Shown here piece by piece: positions 24,087 through 32,697 of a DNA stretch of 39,307 nt. How positions within the stretch are numbered: position 1 is the stretch's first letter; every line of letters starts with the position of its first letter. Origin of the DNA: CAKRJP01 sp963589425 (GTDB lineage Bacteria > Bacillota > Clostridia > Lachnospirales > Lachnospiraceae); NCBI GenBank assembly GCA_963589425.1, contig CAVAKZ010000024.1:1-39307 (forward strand), written 5' to 3'. The notes beneath the pieces are model-generated. The model was not told the DNA's origin. It worked only from the letters and a program-made list of their open reading frames with translations, and searched no databases. A program made the translations under genes and the position numbers.

Positions 24087-25103
24087 CTAGTTATTTTTTT
24101 CATGCATCTTAGCTGCATATTCAGAAACAACCTTGGTAGACTCAATCATACTGATACAACCTGCAATTCCCTTTCCGGCAATATCAAATGCAGTTCCGTG
24201 GTCTACCGAACTTCTGATAAAGGGAAGCCCAAAGGTTAATGTAACTGACTTTTCAAAATCTAATGTTTTACATGCAATATGTCCCTGATCATGGTACAGA
24301 GAAAGGATTGCATCATATTTTCCGGATTTACCAATATTAAATACAGAATCTGCCGGGCAAGGTCCTACTGCATTGATACCTAATGCCTGGGCAGCTTCCA
24401 CTGCAGGTTTTAACTCATCGATTTCTTCTCTACCGAATAGTCCGTTGTCTCCTCCATGAGGGTTTAAGGCTGCAACAGCAATCAAAGGATTTTCGATACC
24501 AACCTTTCTTAATTCTTTATCAATATTTACAACATTCTCTAGAACTCGTTCTTTATTGGCATATTTACAAGCATCAACCAAAGACATATGACGACTTACA
24601 AAGAATACCCGTAACTTATGGCAGGAGAACATGGTCAAGGCATATGGGGAATGAGTCTCATCCTGATAAATCTCTGTATGTCCAGGTTGTTTTACTCCTA
24701 CCAATTTGATGGCTCCCTTATGAATCGGCGCTGTTGATACTGCATCAACCTTCTTCGCCATTCCCAGTTCAATGGACTTCATAATCCAATCGATGGCCAT
24801 CTGTCCGGCTAAAGCCTGCACCTGTCCCCATTCAATAGAATCTGTATCATAGTCACCTGTTTCTATAATATCCACAGTTCCCAGCTCGTATTTAGCTTCT
24901 GCAGGATCTAAGATTTTGTTGTATTTCAGTTCCTTGCCCAAAACTTTTGCAGCCCGATCCATAATGGCAATGCTTCCAATTACAAAGGGACGACACACCT
25001 GATGAATCCCCTCATCTAACATAGTTCCAACTACGATTTCCGGTCCGATACCTGCCGGGTCTCCCATTGTAATTGCTGTAATCGGTCTATACTCTTGGCT
25101 CAT
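24087..25103 (-). CDS. pdxA2: PdxA-family dehydrogenase (PdxA2-type 4-phospho-acid oxidative decarboxylase)
   Basis: This 338-residue protein has the PdxA fold motifs MGDPAGIGPE (13-22), PGHTE (140-144) and the metal-binding histidines at 172 (SRHMSL), 216 (NPHGGDNG) and 271 (YHDQGH), then VDHGTAFDIAGKG. PdxA itself oxidises 4-phosphohydroxythreonine in vitamin B6 synthesis. PdxA2 beside DUF1537 kinases oxidises the phosphorylated acid at C3 and the product loses CO2, giving DHAP from D-threonate 4-phosphate. No other B6 gene is present here, so a catabolic role is inferred. It is the first gene of the operon, with AAAGGAGG before its ATG and the promoter at 25162-25190. Confidence 0.92.
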   Translation of the reverse strand: MSQEYRPITAITMGDPAGIGPEIVVGTMLDEGIHQVCRPFVIGSIAIMDRAAKVLGKELKYNKILDPAEAKYELGTVDIIETGDYDTDSIEWGQVQALAGQMAIDWIMKSIELGMAKKVDAVSTAPIHKGAIKLVGVKQPGHTEIYQDETHSPYALTMFSCHKLRVFFVSRHMSLVDACKYANKERVLENVVNIDKELRKVGIENPLIAVAALNPHGGDNGLFGREEIDELKPAVEAAQALGINAVGPCPADSVFNIGKSGKYDAILSLYHDQGHIACKTLDFEKSVTLTFGLPFIRSSVDHGTAFDIAGKGIAGCISMIESTKVVSEYAAKMHEKNN

Positions 25104-25133
25104 CTTATCTTCCTCCTTTAAACTTTTGTTTCA

Positions 25134-25155
25134 CTTTCGTTTTGTTTTCGTTTAT
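25134..25155. promoter_or_regulatory. Putative DeoR operator, proximal
   Basis: Two direct repeats with an 11-bp period, CTTTCGTTTTG then TTTTCGTTTAT. They cover roughly +1 to +21 of the transcript started by the promoter at 25162-25190, where a bound repressor would block initiation. DeoR-family proteins often bind tandem TTTCGTTT-like sites. Confidence 0.65.
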
Positions 25156-25161
25156 GTTTGT

Positions 25162-25190
25162 ATTCTACTGCCATTTCTTTCTTTTATCAA
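25162..25190 (-). promoter_or_regulatory. Promoter of the acid-sugar operon
   Basis: On the minus strand TTGATA (25185-25190), 17-nt spacer, TAGAAT (25162-25167), about 60 nt upstream of the pdxA2 ATG. The proximal operator begins right at the expected start site. Confidence 0.65.
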
Positions 25191-25270
25191 TAGCTTTTGT
25201 TTTTTTCATGACTTTACATCAACTTTTCACCCTTTCATTATGCATATTGCACATGTTTATTATCATTTTG

Positions 25271-25292
25271 CTTTCGTTTGGCTTTCGTTTAT
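25271..25292. promoter_or_regulatory. Putative DeoR operator, distal
   Basis: CTTTCGTTTGG followed by CTTTCGTTTAT, again an 11-bp direct repeat. It starts 137 bp from the proximal site, close to 13 helical turns, which would allow DNA looping. It lies between the deoR terminator and the promoter. Confidence 0.6.
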
Positions 25293-25347
25293 TTGTTATT
25301 GTTTTCACATTTAAAATTTCTTATTTTTGTATGGTAATTTTGACATT

Positions 25348-25386
25348 AAAAAAAGCACACTCCACTTATTTTTTGTAGAGTGTGCA
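25348..25386 (-). terminator. Terminator after deoR
   Basis: On the minus strand GCACACTC-AC pairs with GT-GAGTGTGC and is followed by TTTTTTT. It separates the regulator transcript from the catabolic operon downstream. Confidence 0.88.
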
Positions 25387-25434
25387 CTATAGATTGTGAT
25401 GTTTTACGTCTATCAATACGATTTGTTTTTTCTA

Positions 25435-26199
25435 TCAAACAATATCTAAGACGACGTTTTTTTCTGAAGCCTGATTCTGGTAATATGGTGAGATTCCTTC
25501 ATCTGTAATAATTTTTGTGATACGACCGAGAGGGCAAACTGACAAAATATAGCCGTCCGAAAACTTACTACTGTCAATCAAAACATAAACCTTATCTGCA
25601 GAATCTAAAATCGCTTTTTTCACTTGCATTTGAGGTGTTCCTATGGAGGTGATTCCCACTTCAAAATTCAAACCGTGAGCGCTGATAAATGCTTTATCAG
25701 CTCGGAAATCTCTGAAAGTATTTACAGCTACCTCTCCCATGGTGGCAGGCAGCTTTCCTCCAAGCTGGCCTCCAACCACAAATACAACCACATGGTCTGC
25801 GTTAGATAAAATCACAGAAGCCGCCAAAGAATTGGTAATTACTACAAGATTCTTTTTATTGCCCTTGCGAATTTCTTCTGCCAAATAATAAACTACAGAA
25901 GAATCATCTAAAATAATCGTATCCTCATCCTCGATATATTCATAAGCCTTGGCTGCAATACTGCTTTTTTCTTCCACTTTATTAAAAACATTTCCCGGCA
26001 CCATGGACAATTGTAATTGTTCTCTCACCCGAATCGCTCCTCCGTGGGTCCGTTTTAAAAGCCTTCTTTTTTCCATATCGCGGATATCTCCTCGAATGGT
26101 AACCTCGGATACTCCAAGTTCCTGGCTAAGGTCTGCCACTCGGACTGTCCCCTGCCTGTCCAATTGATTGAGGATGTATTTTTCTCTTTCTCTGTCCAT
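25435..26199 (-). CDS. DeoR-family transcriptional regulator
   Basis: This 254-residue protein has a DeoR-type helix-turn-helix in residues 1-57 (EREKYILNQLDRQGTVRVAD, ELGVSEVTIRGDIRDMEK, RTHGGAIR) and a C-terminal sugar-phosphate-sensing domain (DEDTIILDDSS, VVITNSLAASVIL, VFVVGGQLGGKLPATMG, KVYVLIDSSKF). Such proteins usually repress and are released by a phosphorylated sugar intermediate. It lies directly upstream of the acid-sugar operon, in the same orientation and with its own terminator. The paired 11-bp repeats at 25134-25155 and 25271-25292 are the likely targets, and a phospho-acid or tetrulose phosphate is the likely inducer. Confidence 0.93.
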   Translation of the reverse strand: MDREREKYILNQLDRQGTVRVADLSQELGVSEVTIRGDIRDMEKRRLLKRTHGGAIRVREQLQLSMVPGNVFNKVEEKSSIAAKAYEYIEDEDTIILDDSSVVYYLAEEIRKGNKKNLVVITNSLAASVILSNADHVVVFVVGGQLGGKLPATMGEVAVNTFRDFRADKAFISAHGLNFEVGITSIGTPQMQVKKAILDSADKVYVLIDSSKFSDGYILSVCPLGRITKIITDEGISPYYQNQASEKNVVLDIV

Positions 26200-26276
26200 T
26201 TTACTTGCCTCACAACTTTTTAATAACCGGCAAAACTCTATTTATTCTAGTCTTGCACATAAAATCCGATTCTTTC

Positions 26277-27305
26277 TTACAAAAAGATTCTCTGAATATC
26301 ATTAAACATTACTACCACCATAAGAAGCATTAATAGGGCCATACCTGCCAAATGCACATACCCCTCCTTCTCCGGAGGCACTCGCCTTCTAGCTATCACC
26401 TCCACAAAAAGAAATACTAGCCTACCTCCATCTAAAGCCGGAATAGGAAGAAGATTCATAACACCTAAGTTGGCAGATAGAAGCACAATCATATTCAGCA
26501 TTTCCAAGACTACCACTCTAAGTCCGTAGCTTTTTGTTTCCTGGTAGGTGGTATCCACCATACTGACTACCCCTACAGGTCCCGACAGTTGGTTTAGGCC
26601 GATCTGACGGGAAACTAACATCTTTAAACTGTCAACCACCATATCAATCCAATACTTCACCTCATAGCTTCCATATTGCAGGGAGGTTAATAAATTGGAC
26701 TTGGTATATCCGGAAGCCCCGATTCCAAGCATCCAATAGCCGCTATCATTTTCTTTAGGTTCCAGGGTTACTGTAGTAGTCTTTCCATCTCTTTCATAGG
26801 TGACTTCCACTGTCTCTCCTTGATGGAACTGGTTATACATGCTGATCTCTCGGAAAAGGTGAATGAATTTATTTCCCATCTTCAGGATCTTGTCTCCCTC
26901 TTTGATTCCGGCTTCTGCTGCCGGATATCCGCTTTCCACAGACCCAATGATAGGCTGATCATACCCAACAGCCGCTGTAATGATCACAGCTCCCACAAAA
27001 GCCAGGATAAAATTAAAAATTGGTCCTGCAGCAATAACAGAAATTCTAGCCCACACCGATGCATTGTTAAAATTCCCTGGTGCATCGGTGGCCTCCTCAT
27101 CTTCTCCCATAACGCACATGCCTCCAATAGGAAGGAGTTTAATGCAATAAAGGGTTCCCTTATACTCCTTCTTCAAAAGATTAGGCCCCATTCCAATGGC
27201 AAATTCCTGCACATCGATGCCATTTTTCTTTGCTAAAAGAAAATGCCCCAGCTCATGAAAGAAAACAATAAAGCTAAATAATATGATTGCAATTATAATA
27301 CCCAA
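26277..27305 (-). CDS. rseP: RIP metalloprotease RseP/RasP
   Basis: This site-2 intramembrane zinc protease cleaves membrane-anchored anti-sigma factors and remnant signal peptides. The 342-residue protein has HELGH at 17-21 in its first helix, a central PDZ domain (about 110-200, GSVESGYPAAEAGIKEGDKI), and the third zinc ligand in NLLPIPALDGG near residue 290. The start is TTG at 27305; GGAGG, formed by the last codons of dxr, is 9 nt upstream. It follows dxr after 6 nt and is the last gene of the pyrH-frr-uppS-cdsA-dxr-rseP run, a very conserved bacterial order. Confidence 0.95.
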   Translation of the reverse strand: MGIIIAIILFSFIVFFHELGHFLLAKKNGIDVQEFAIGMGPNLLKKEYKGTLYCIKLLPIGGMCVMGEDEEATDAPGNFNNASVWARISVIAAGPIFNFILAFVGAVIITAAVGYDQPIIGSVESGYPAAEAGIKEGDKILKMGNKFIHLFREISMYNQFHQGETVEVTYERDGKTTTVTLEPKENDSGYWMLGIGASGYTKSNLLTSLQYGSYEVKYWIDMVVDSLKMLVSRQIGLNQLSGPVGVVSMVDTTYQETKSYGLRVVVLEMLNMIVLLSANLGVMNLLPIPALDGGRLVFLFVEVIARRRVPPEKEGYVHLAGMALLMLLMVVVMFNDIQRIFL

Positions 27306-27311
27306 GTACTC

Positions 27312-28463
27312 TTACCTCCTGCTGCGAATCCTCTCATAGGTAGCCTCTTCCACCTCTAAAATCTCCTCTAATGTAGGATTCACAATATTTTTATGTGCTC
27401 TCATACCATCCTCAATAATTTCCATAATCTCCAGATATTTAATCTCTCCCTTTAGGAACATGCTTACCGCCAGCTCGTTAGCTGCGTTAAATACAGTAGG
27501 AAGTGAACCACCTTTTCTTCCTGCCTCATAGGCTAAGTCCAGGCAATAAAAGGTCTTTGTATCCGGCTTTTCAAATTCCAATTTTTTAATGTCCCAAAAA
27601 TCCAGCCGATCTCCCGGTAAAAATCTTCTCTCCGGATAGTACAGGGCATATTGGATGGGAAGTCTCATATCCGGGGTTCCCAGTTCTGCAATAATTGCAC
27701 CGTCCACATACTCCACCATAGAGTGAATAATACTCTGGGGCTGAATCACCACCTGCACATCATCCACATCCACATCAAAAAGCCACTTGGCTTCTATTAC
27801 CTCTAGTCCCTTGTTTACCATAGTAGAAGAATCAATGGTAATCTTCTGTCCCATGGACCAGTTGGGATGCTTTAGGGCATCTGCTGGTTTAATATCCAGA
27901 AGATCTTCTTCTTTCTTTCCTCTAAATGGTCCTCCGGAGGCTGTCAAAAGAATCTTCTTTATGGCCCCGTGAGTATTTCCCTGAAGGGACTGGAAAATGG
28001 CACTGTGTTCACTGTCCACCGGCAAAATGGACACTCCGTATTCCTTTGCCAATGGCATAATAATATGCCCGGCAGTGACCAAAGTTTCTTTATTTGCCAG
28101 GGCAATATCCTTTCCGGCCTTAATAGCCTCAATAGTAGGACGAATTCCAATCATTCCCACTATGGCGGTTACTAGAATTTCTACTCCTTCGTATACAGAA
28201 AGCTCTATAAGACCTTCCATTCCAGATACTACTTTTGTATCAGTATCTTTTATCTTGTCCCGAAGTTCTAAAGCCTTGTCCAGGCTCCATACTGCCACAA
28301 TTTTGGGACGAAACTTACGAATCTGCTCCTCCAGTTTCACAATATTGCTACCTGCTGCCAGTCCAAGGACTTCAATATCTCCATTATTTTTAACTACATC
28401 CAGAGTCTGAGTTCCAATAGATCCTGTGGAACCCAAAATTGCTATTTTTTTCTTATTTTCCAC
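27312..28463 (-). CDS. dxr: 1-deoxy-D-xylulose-5-phosphate reductoisomerase
   Basis: This enzyme is the second step of the MEP isoprenoid pathway, making MEP from DXP with NADPH and a divalent metal. The 383-residue protein has the NADPH motif GSTGSIG at 11-17, VDSEHSA with metal ligands near 147-153, TASGGPFRG near 172-180, and the NKGLEVIEA segment near 215. The start is GTG with GGAGG 6 nt upstream. It sits between cdsA and rseP; the pathway supplies undecaprenyl chains made by UppS in the same operon. Confidence 0.96.
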   Translation of the reverse strand: MENKKKIAILGSTGSIGTQTLDVVKNNGDIEVLGLAAGSNIVKLEEQIRKFRPKIVAVWSLDKALELRDKIKDTDTKVVSGMEGLIELSVYEGVEILVTAIVGMIGIRPTIEAIKAGKDIALANKETLVTAGHIIMPLAKEYGVSILPVDSEHSAIFQSLQGNTHGAIKKILLTASGGPFRGKKEEDLLDIKPADALKHPNWSMGQKITIDSSTMVNKGLEVIEAKWLFDVDVDDVQVVIQPQSIIHSMVEYVDGAIIAELGTPDMRLPIQYALYYPERRFLPGDRLDFWDIKKLEFEKPDTKTFYCLDLAYEAGRKGGSLPTVFNAANELAVSMFLKGEIKYLEIMEIIEDGMRAHKNIVNPTLEEILEVEEATYERIRSRR

Positions 28464-28513
28464 GCAAACCCTCCAAATTTTATTCTTTCAAACCAGTAAA
28501 CCCTCAAGTCTTA

Positions 28514-29314
28514 TTATTTTACAAAAAATACCATTAGGTAATAAATAATCGGTGCCGTAAAAATCACACTGTCAAATCGATCCAAAATGCCACCATGACC
28601 AGGGATTAACTTTCCATAATCTTTAATATCATGATTCCTCTTAATAGCAGAAGCAGCCAAATCTCCAATTTGAGAGATTCCTCCTCCCACTGCACAGATC
28701 AGTCCGTAAACCGCAGGATTAGCCCCCACCCCCACAGCAGCATTCATTGCCAGGGTAAAGATGACCCCCAAAAGACCGGCCCCTATGATTCCTCCAAGTC
28801 CACCTTCCACAGATTTCTTGGGGCTAAGTTTTGGAGCCATCTTGTGTTTTCCAAAAAGCATTCCCACACAATAAGCACAGGTGTCACACCCCCAAGAGCT
28901 TAGAAAAATAAGCCAAACGATCACTCCGCCCTGAGGAAGCTCCCTGGTCTGGTATACATAGGACAGCATCATAGCTACGTAGAAGAAACCAAAAAAAGTC
29001 AGCATAATATGCTCTGATCTATAGATTGGAAAACTAAAGACATAGACTCCCATAGTGATTACCAAAAGGAGAATGGACAAAAATGTAATACATTCTTCGT
29101 GATTGGTAAACAAGAGGCCATAATAAAGAATCGTCACCAAATATCCTACCATTCCAGGGGCCTTCTTCTCCATACCCATTACCTTATATAGTTCTGACAA
29201 GCCAATAATACTAACCACTGCAAGGACACCCAGCAGCAAATTTCCACCGATTCCAACAATGGCAATCAAGGCTATCACTAACAAAATCCCACTGATCAAC
29301 CTTGTTTTAAACAT
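28514..29314 (-). CDS. cdsA: Phosphatidate cytidylyltransferase
   Basis: This membrane enzyme makes CDP-diacylglycerol for phospholipid synthesis. The 266-residue protein has about eight hydrophobic helices and the full CdsA signature near the C-terminus, with SAIKR, KDYGKLIPGHGGILDRFDS and its paired acidic residues. The ATG overlaps the uppS stop region by 8 nt, with GGAGG inside uppS. It is co-transcribed with uppS and dxr. Confidence 0.95.
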   Translation of the reverse strand: MFKTRLISGILLVIALIAIVGIGGNLLLGVLAVVSIIGLSELYKVMGMEKKAPGMVGYLVTILYYGLLFTNHEECITFLSILLLVITMGVYVFSFPIYRSEHIMLTFFGFFYVAMMLSYVYQTRELPQGGVIVWLIFLSSWGCDTCAYCVGMLFGKHKMAPKLSPKKSVEGGLGGIIGAGLLGVIFTLAMNAAVGVGANPAVYGLICAVGGGISQIGDLAASAIKRNHDIKDYGKLIPGHGGILDRFDSVIFTAPIIYYLMVFFVK

Positions 29315-30026
29315 CCTTGCCTTCCTCCTTTACCCCGCCATAGCGACGGTCTCTGCGGTTAAATTGTTCAATAGCCTTTTTAAGCTCTGCCTTATTAAAA
29401 TCCGGCCAGGGAACATCGGTAAAATAAAATTCTGTGTAGGCCAGCTGCCATAGCAGGTAGTTGGAAAGGCGAAGTTCTCCGCTGGTACGAATCAAAAGGT
29501 CCGGATCCGGAATATCATGGGTATCTAGGTATTGTTCAAAAACAGCTTCCTCAATATCCTCCGGCTGGATTTCACCTGCCAGACAGTCTGCCGCCAGCAT
29601 CCTCATAGCCCGGATCATTTCATCCCTGCTTCCGTAGTTAATAGCAATCTGGAAATTCAAGCCACCGTTGTCCTTTGTAGCCTCCTCAAGTTCCTTGATT
29701 CTGCTTTGAATATCAGGGTCCAATTTTGTCACATCCCCGATCACCCGAACCTTCATATCATTTTTTGCCGCTGTCTTTAGACAAGTCTTCATATAATTTC
29801 TAAGAAGTTTCATAAGGGCATCTACTTCATCCTTGGGCCTGCTCCAGTTCTCCGTAGAAAATGCATAAACAGTTAAATATTTAATACCCATCCTCCAGGC
29901 TTCCTCGCAGATGCGCTCTACATTCTTACTTCCCTGTGCATGACCATAATTTCTAGGCATTCCCTTGGCTTTTGCCCAACGGCCATTGCCATCCAAAATT
30001 ATTGCCACATGTCTTGGTATATTCAT
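29307..30026 (-). CDS. uppS: Isoprenyl transferase (undecaprenyl diphosphate synthase)
   Basis: This cis-prenyltransferase makes the lipid carrier for cell-wall synthesis. The start is set at ATG 30026, giving 239 residues, because GAGGAG lies 6 nt before it; an ATG six codons upstream has no comparable site. The signature HVAIILDGNGRWA is at the N-terminus with catalytic Asp12, and RTSGELRLSNYLLWQ and the FTDVPWPDF stretch are near the C-terminus. It overlaps cdsA by 8 nt and is 125 nt downstream of frr. Confidence 0.96.
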   Translation of the reverse strand: MNIPRHVAIILDGNGRWAKAKGMPRNYGHAQGSKNVERICEEAWRMGIKYLTVYAFSTENWSRPKDEVDALMKLLRNYMKTCLKTAAKNDMKVRVIGDVTKLDPDIQSRIKELEEATKDNGGLNFQIAINYGSRDEMIRAMRMLAADCLAGEIQPEDIEEAVFEQYLDTHDIPDPDLLIRTSGELRLSNYLLWQLAYTEFYFTDVPWPDFNKAELKKAIEQFNRRDRRYGGVKEEGKDV

Positions 30027-30151
30027 ACGATTCTCCTCATTCATAGGTTTCCCATATATCTCTCAAAACGACTCCCTATCTCAAGAATAGGACAGAACCG
30101 AATCAACCAGCCTGCCCCACTCTCACTTCTAAATCTTCTGAATTTATGTAA

Positions 30152-30703
30152 CTATACAGTCATAATCTCCTTAGACTTCACTTCAACAGCCTTGTCTACT
30201 TCTTTTACATACTTATCAGTAAGCTTTTGAAGTTCATCTTCTAAATCCTTAATCTCATCCTCTGATACTTCTGATCCCTTTAATTTCTTAAATGCATCAT
30301 TACCATCTCTGCGGATGTTGCGGACAGCTACCTTAGCAGCCTCTCCCTTCTTCTTAACATCCTTAGCAAGCTCTTTTCTTCTCTCCTCTGTAAGCTCCGG
30401 GAAAACAAGTCTCACAGAAGTTCCATCGTTGGTAGGATTAATTCCAAGGTCGGAAACCATAATGGCCTTCTCAATCTCCTTTAACATACTCTTCTCCCAA
30501 GGCTGGATCTGAATCATACGAGGCTCCGGAACAGAGACATTGGCCACCTGCTGAAGGGGGGTTGCCACTCCATAATAATCAACTGTGATCTTATTTAGTA
30601 CATTTGGATTTGCACGACCTGCACGAATAGTTCCAAGCTCGCCATCCAAACTAGCCAGTGATTTCTTCATCTTTTCATCATATACTTTTACTCTTTCGTT
30701 CAT
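30152..30703 (-). CDS. frr: Ribosome recycling factor
   Basis: RRF splits post-termination ribosomes with EF-G. The 183-residue length is standard. The motif RAGRANPNVLNKITVDYYG lies at about 27-45, followed by TPLQQVANVSVPEPRMI, then the long C-terminal helix of the three-helix bundle. GGAGG is 7 nt before the ATG. It follows pyrH after 26 nt. The 107-nt (or 125-nt) gap to uppS shows only a weak small hairpin (CCTAT/ATAGG). Confidence 0.97.
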   Translation of the reverse strand: MNERVKVYDEKMKKSLASLDGELGTIRAGRANPNVLNKITVDYYGVATPLQQVANVSVPEPRMIQIQPWEKSMLKEIEKAIMVSDLGINPTNDGTSVRLVFPELTEERRKELAKDVKKKGEAAKVAVRNIRRDGNDAFKKLKGSEVSEDEIKDLEDELQKLTDKYVKEVDKAVEVKSKEIMTV

Positions 30704-30729
30704 AATATATCCTCCATCTAGTCCACTTC

Positions 30730-31425
30730 TTATACAGTAACCTTTGTTCCTGTAAATGTTCCTGTCATAGTCTCCACAATACTGTTTGGTTCATTAAGGC
30801 CAAATACTAGCATTGGCATCTTGTTTTCCAGGCACATAATAGATGCTGTCAAATCTACAGCCATAAGTTTTTTGTCAATAATCTCCTGGATAGAAATCTC
30901 ATCGTACTTCTTTGCTTCCGGATTCACCTTAGGATCGCTGTCATAAATTCCGTCGATAGCCTTAGCTAAAAGCATTGCATCTGCTTCAATCTCAATGGCA
31001 CGAAGAACTGCTCCTGTATCTGTAGAAAAATAAGGATGTCCGGTACCACCTGCAAAAAATACTACTTTTCCTTTTTCCAAAGCTTCCACTGCCTTATCCT
31101 TAGAAAAGAGAGTGGTGAAGGCACCGCATTGGAATGGGGTAAATACTTCTGTCTCCATACCTGCATAACGGAAAATTTCCGATACATAAATGCAGTTCAT
31201 TACAGTAGCCAACATTCCAATCTGGTCTGCCTTTACACGGTCGATGGTCTCGCTGGTCCTGCCTCTCCAGAAATTACCGCCGCCGGTTACGATGGCAACT
31301 TCAACACCTGCATCTACCAGCTTTTTTACCTGGTCTGCAACCCCCAGGCAGGTAGCCTCATCAAATCCCGTCTTCTTATCTCCTGCAAGAGCCTCTCCGC
31401 TCAGTTTTAACAATACTCTCTTCAT
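30730..31425 (-). CDS. pyrH: Uridylate kinase
   Basis: This hexameric amino-acid-kinase-fold enzyme phosphorylates UMP. The 231-residue protein has KLSGEAL at 7-13, VTGGGNFWRG near 46-55, the uridine-contact DQIGMLATVMN segment, and FAGGTGHPYFSTDT near 130-143. It begins the pyrH-frr run, directly under the promoter at 31467-31495; rpsB and tsf, its usual upstream neighbours, are not present. Confidence 0.96.
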   Translation of the reverse strand: MKRVLLKLSGEALAGDKKTGFDEATCLGVADQVKKLVDAGVEVAIVTGGGNFWRGRTSETIDRVKADQIGMLATVMNCIYVSEIFRYAGMETEVFTPFQCGAFTTLFSKDKAVEALEKGKVVFFAGGTGHPYFSTDTGAVLRAIEIEADAMLLAKAIDGIYDSDPKVNPEAKKYDEISIQEIIDKKLMAVDLTASIMCLENKMPMLVFGLNEPNSIVETMTGTFTGTKVTV

Positions 31426-31466
31426 TCTTATAAGTACTCCTTTTTCACACGTATAAAATCATTTTT

Positions 31467-31495
31467 ATTATACACTGTCCCTTAAATTTCGTCTA
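31467..31495 (-). promoter_or_regulatory. Promoter of pyrH-frr-uppS-cdsA-dxr-rseP
   Basis: On the minus strand TAGACG (31490-31495), 17-nt spacer ending in G after a T-G pair, perfect TATAAT (31467-31472). The TG before the -10 makes it an extended -10 type. It is about 40 nt upstream of pyrH. Confidence 0.65.
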
Positions 31496-31516
31496 GCCGG
31501 AAGTCTATGCTTGTAT

Positions 31517-32008
31517 CTAAGAAAGTCCAAACATTTTTTTGCAGATTTCCATGCCGCTTTTTGTTTTAAAAATCTTGCGAAAAGCACCTTCTACTGCTGT
31601 CTTTGGAGAATGATCTTCATAAAGATTTACCAAAAAATCTGCCTCCACAAGTATCTGATAATCCATTCCCTGAATATTGCCATAAGTATGATGATGTCCC
31701 ACCAGATAGGACACTCGCTCAATCATTTTCTCGGGATATCCAAGTTTTTTCAACATTTCTTCCGCAATAGCAGGTCCTAATTCCTCCTGGTGCTTGCCGG
31801 AACTGTCTCCATAAAGTTCTTCGCTTTTTTTGATACCGATATCATGAACAATGGCAGCAACTTCCAAAATATCAAGAGTTTGTTTATCAAGCTCCTCTAT
31901 TTCTCCCATTAACTTGGAAAATTCATATACTTTCAAAAAATGTTGAATTCTGGCTGGATCTTTTGTGTAGTATTGAATCATTTCCATAATCAACTGATTG
32001 TGATTCAT
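31517..32008 (-). CDS. HD-domain phosphohydrolase
   Basis: This 163-residue protein has the HD metal-binding layout: His23 in RIQHFLKVYEFS, the VHDIG doublet (54-58), and the later histidine pair VGHHHTYG (about 102-109). Small HD proteins of this kind hydrolyse phosphate esters or nucleotides, but no substrate can be named. AAAGGAG is 6 nt before the ATG. It follows the SGNH hydrolase gene after 34 nt and shares no clear function with it. Confidence 0.87.
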   Translation of the reverse strand: MNHNQLIMEMIQYYTKDPARIQHFLKVYEFSKLMGEIEELDKQTLDILEVAAIVHDIGIKKSEELYGDSSGKHQEELGPAIAEEMLKKLGYPEKMIERVSYLVGHHHTYGNIQGMDYQILVEADFLVNLYEDHSPKTAVEGAFRKIFKTKSGMEICKKMFGLS

Positions 32009-32042
32009 AAATTTCTCCTTTATTATACGCGGTGATAATCAG

Positions 32043-32612
32043 TTACTGAATAAACGATAGAAAAAGATCTGCCATACGATCATTTCCTTCTTCATTTAGA
32101 TGCACGCCGTCTAGGTAACAGGCGCTTTTCCGGAGCGCTTCTTTCGGCAAGGCATCTTCCATGGAGAGAATCGGAATAGCAAACTGCTGTCCGTAATTTT
32201 TCAACCATTCTGTCAGCTCTTCTAAAAGCTTTGTAGTCTCTGAAGCTTCTGCATAGGGACGCCAATCATCGGTTAAGGCTTCCTTACATATTGGCAAAGG
32301 AATCCCTAAAATGACTTTTATTTTTCTTACCATGCAGACACTTATCATAGTTGCAATATTGCTTTTTGCTCCTACAATGTTCTTCTCAAAGAAAATATCG
32401 TTGGTGCCTCCCATAAGAAATACTTGGTCCGGATGCTTGTTTAATACATCTTTTTCAAACCTAGCAAGCATCCCTGCTGTGGTATCTCCAGGAATTCCTA
32501 GGTTTAAGATTTCATGTTCTGCGGCTTTCTTACCAGCCAAGCTAATCCAGGCATCCTGGTGCCGTACTCCGTATCCATAAGTCAAACTATCTCCTATACA
32601 AACAATTTTCAC
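32043..32612 (-). CDS. SGNH/GDSL-family hydrolase
   Basis: This serine esterase fold protein of 189 residues has block I GDSLTYG with the catalytic serine at residue 9, GGTND (block III) near 75, and block V DGVHLNEEGN with the Asp-His pair near 172-175. There is no signal peptide, so it is probably cytoplasmic; lysophospholipase or acyl esterase activity is a family default. The start is GTG at 32612, 7 nt after GGGAGG. An ATG five codons earlier overlaps that ribosome site and is rejected. It lies after the trpS terminator, with no clear promoter of its own. Confidence 0.87.
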   Translation of the reverse strand: MKIVCIGDSLTYGYGVRHQDAWISLAGKKAAEHEILNLGIPGDTTAGMLARFEKDVLNKHPDQVFLMGGTNDIFFEKNIVGAKSNIATMISVCMVRKIKVILGIPLPICKEALTDDWRPYAEASETTKLLEELTEWLKNYGQQFAIPILSMEDALPKEALRKSACYLDGVHLNEEGNDRMADLFLSFIQ

Positions 32613-32644
32613 GATGCAACCTCCCATTTTGTGAACCTACCAAA

Positions 32645-32692
32645 AGGAGTGCATAAAAACTCAATAACAAGATTGTCGTCTTATGCACTCCT
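32645..32692 (-). terminator. Terminator after trpS
   Basis: AGGAGTGCATAA and TTATGCACTCCT form a perfect 12-bp stem with a 24-nt loop, ending on the minus strand in CCTTTTGG. The T-run is short, so read-through into the SGNH gene is likely. Confidence 0.7.
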
Positions 32693-32697
32693 ACATT

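Noticed and set aside
26200..26276. Promoter for deoR or terminator for rseP in the gap between them
   Set aside because: GAATC occurs twice as a direct, not inverted, repeat and no -35/-10 pair with good spacing was found.
30027..30044. Six-codon N-terminal extension of uppS
   Set aside because: The extension contains the GAGGAG ribosome-binding site for the internal ATG, which gives the usual short N-terminus before HVAIILDGNGRW.
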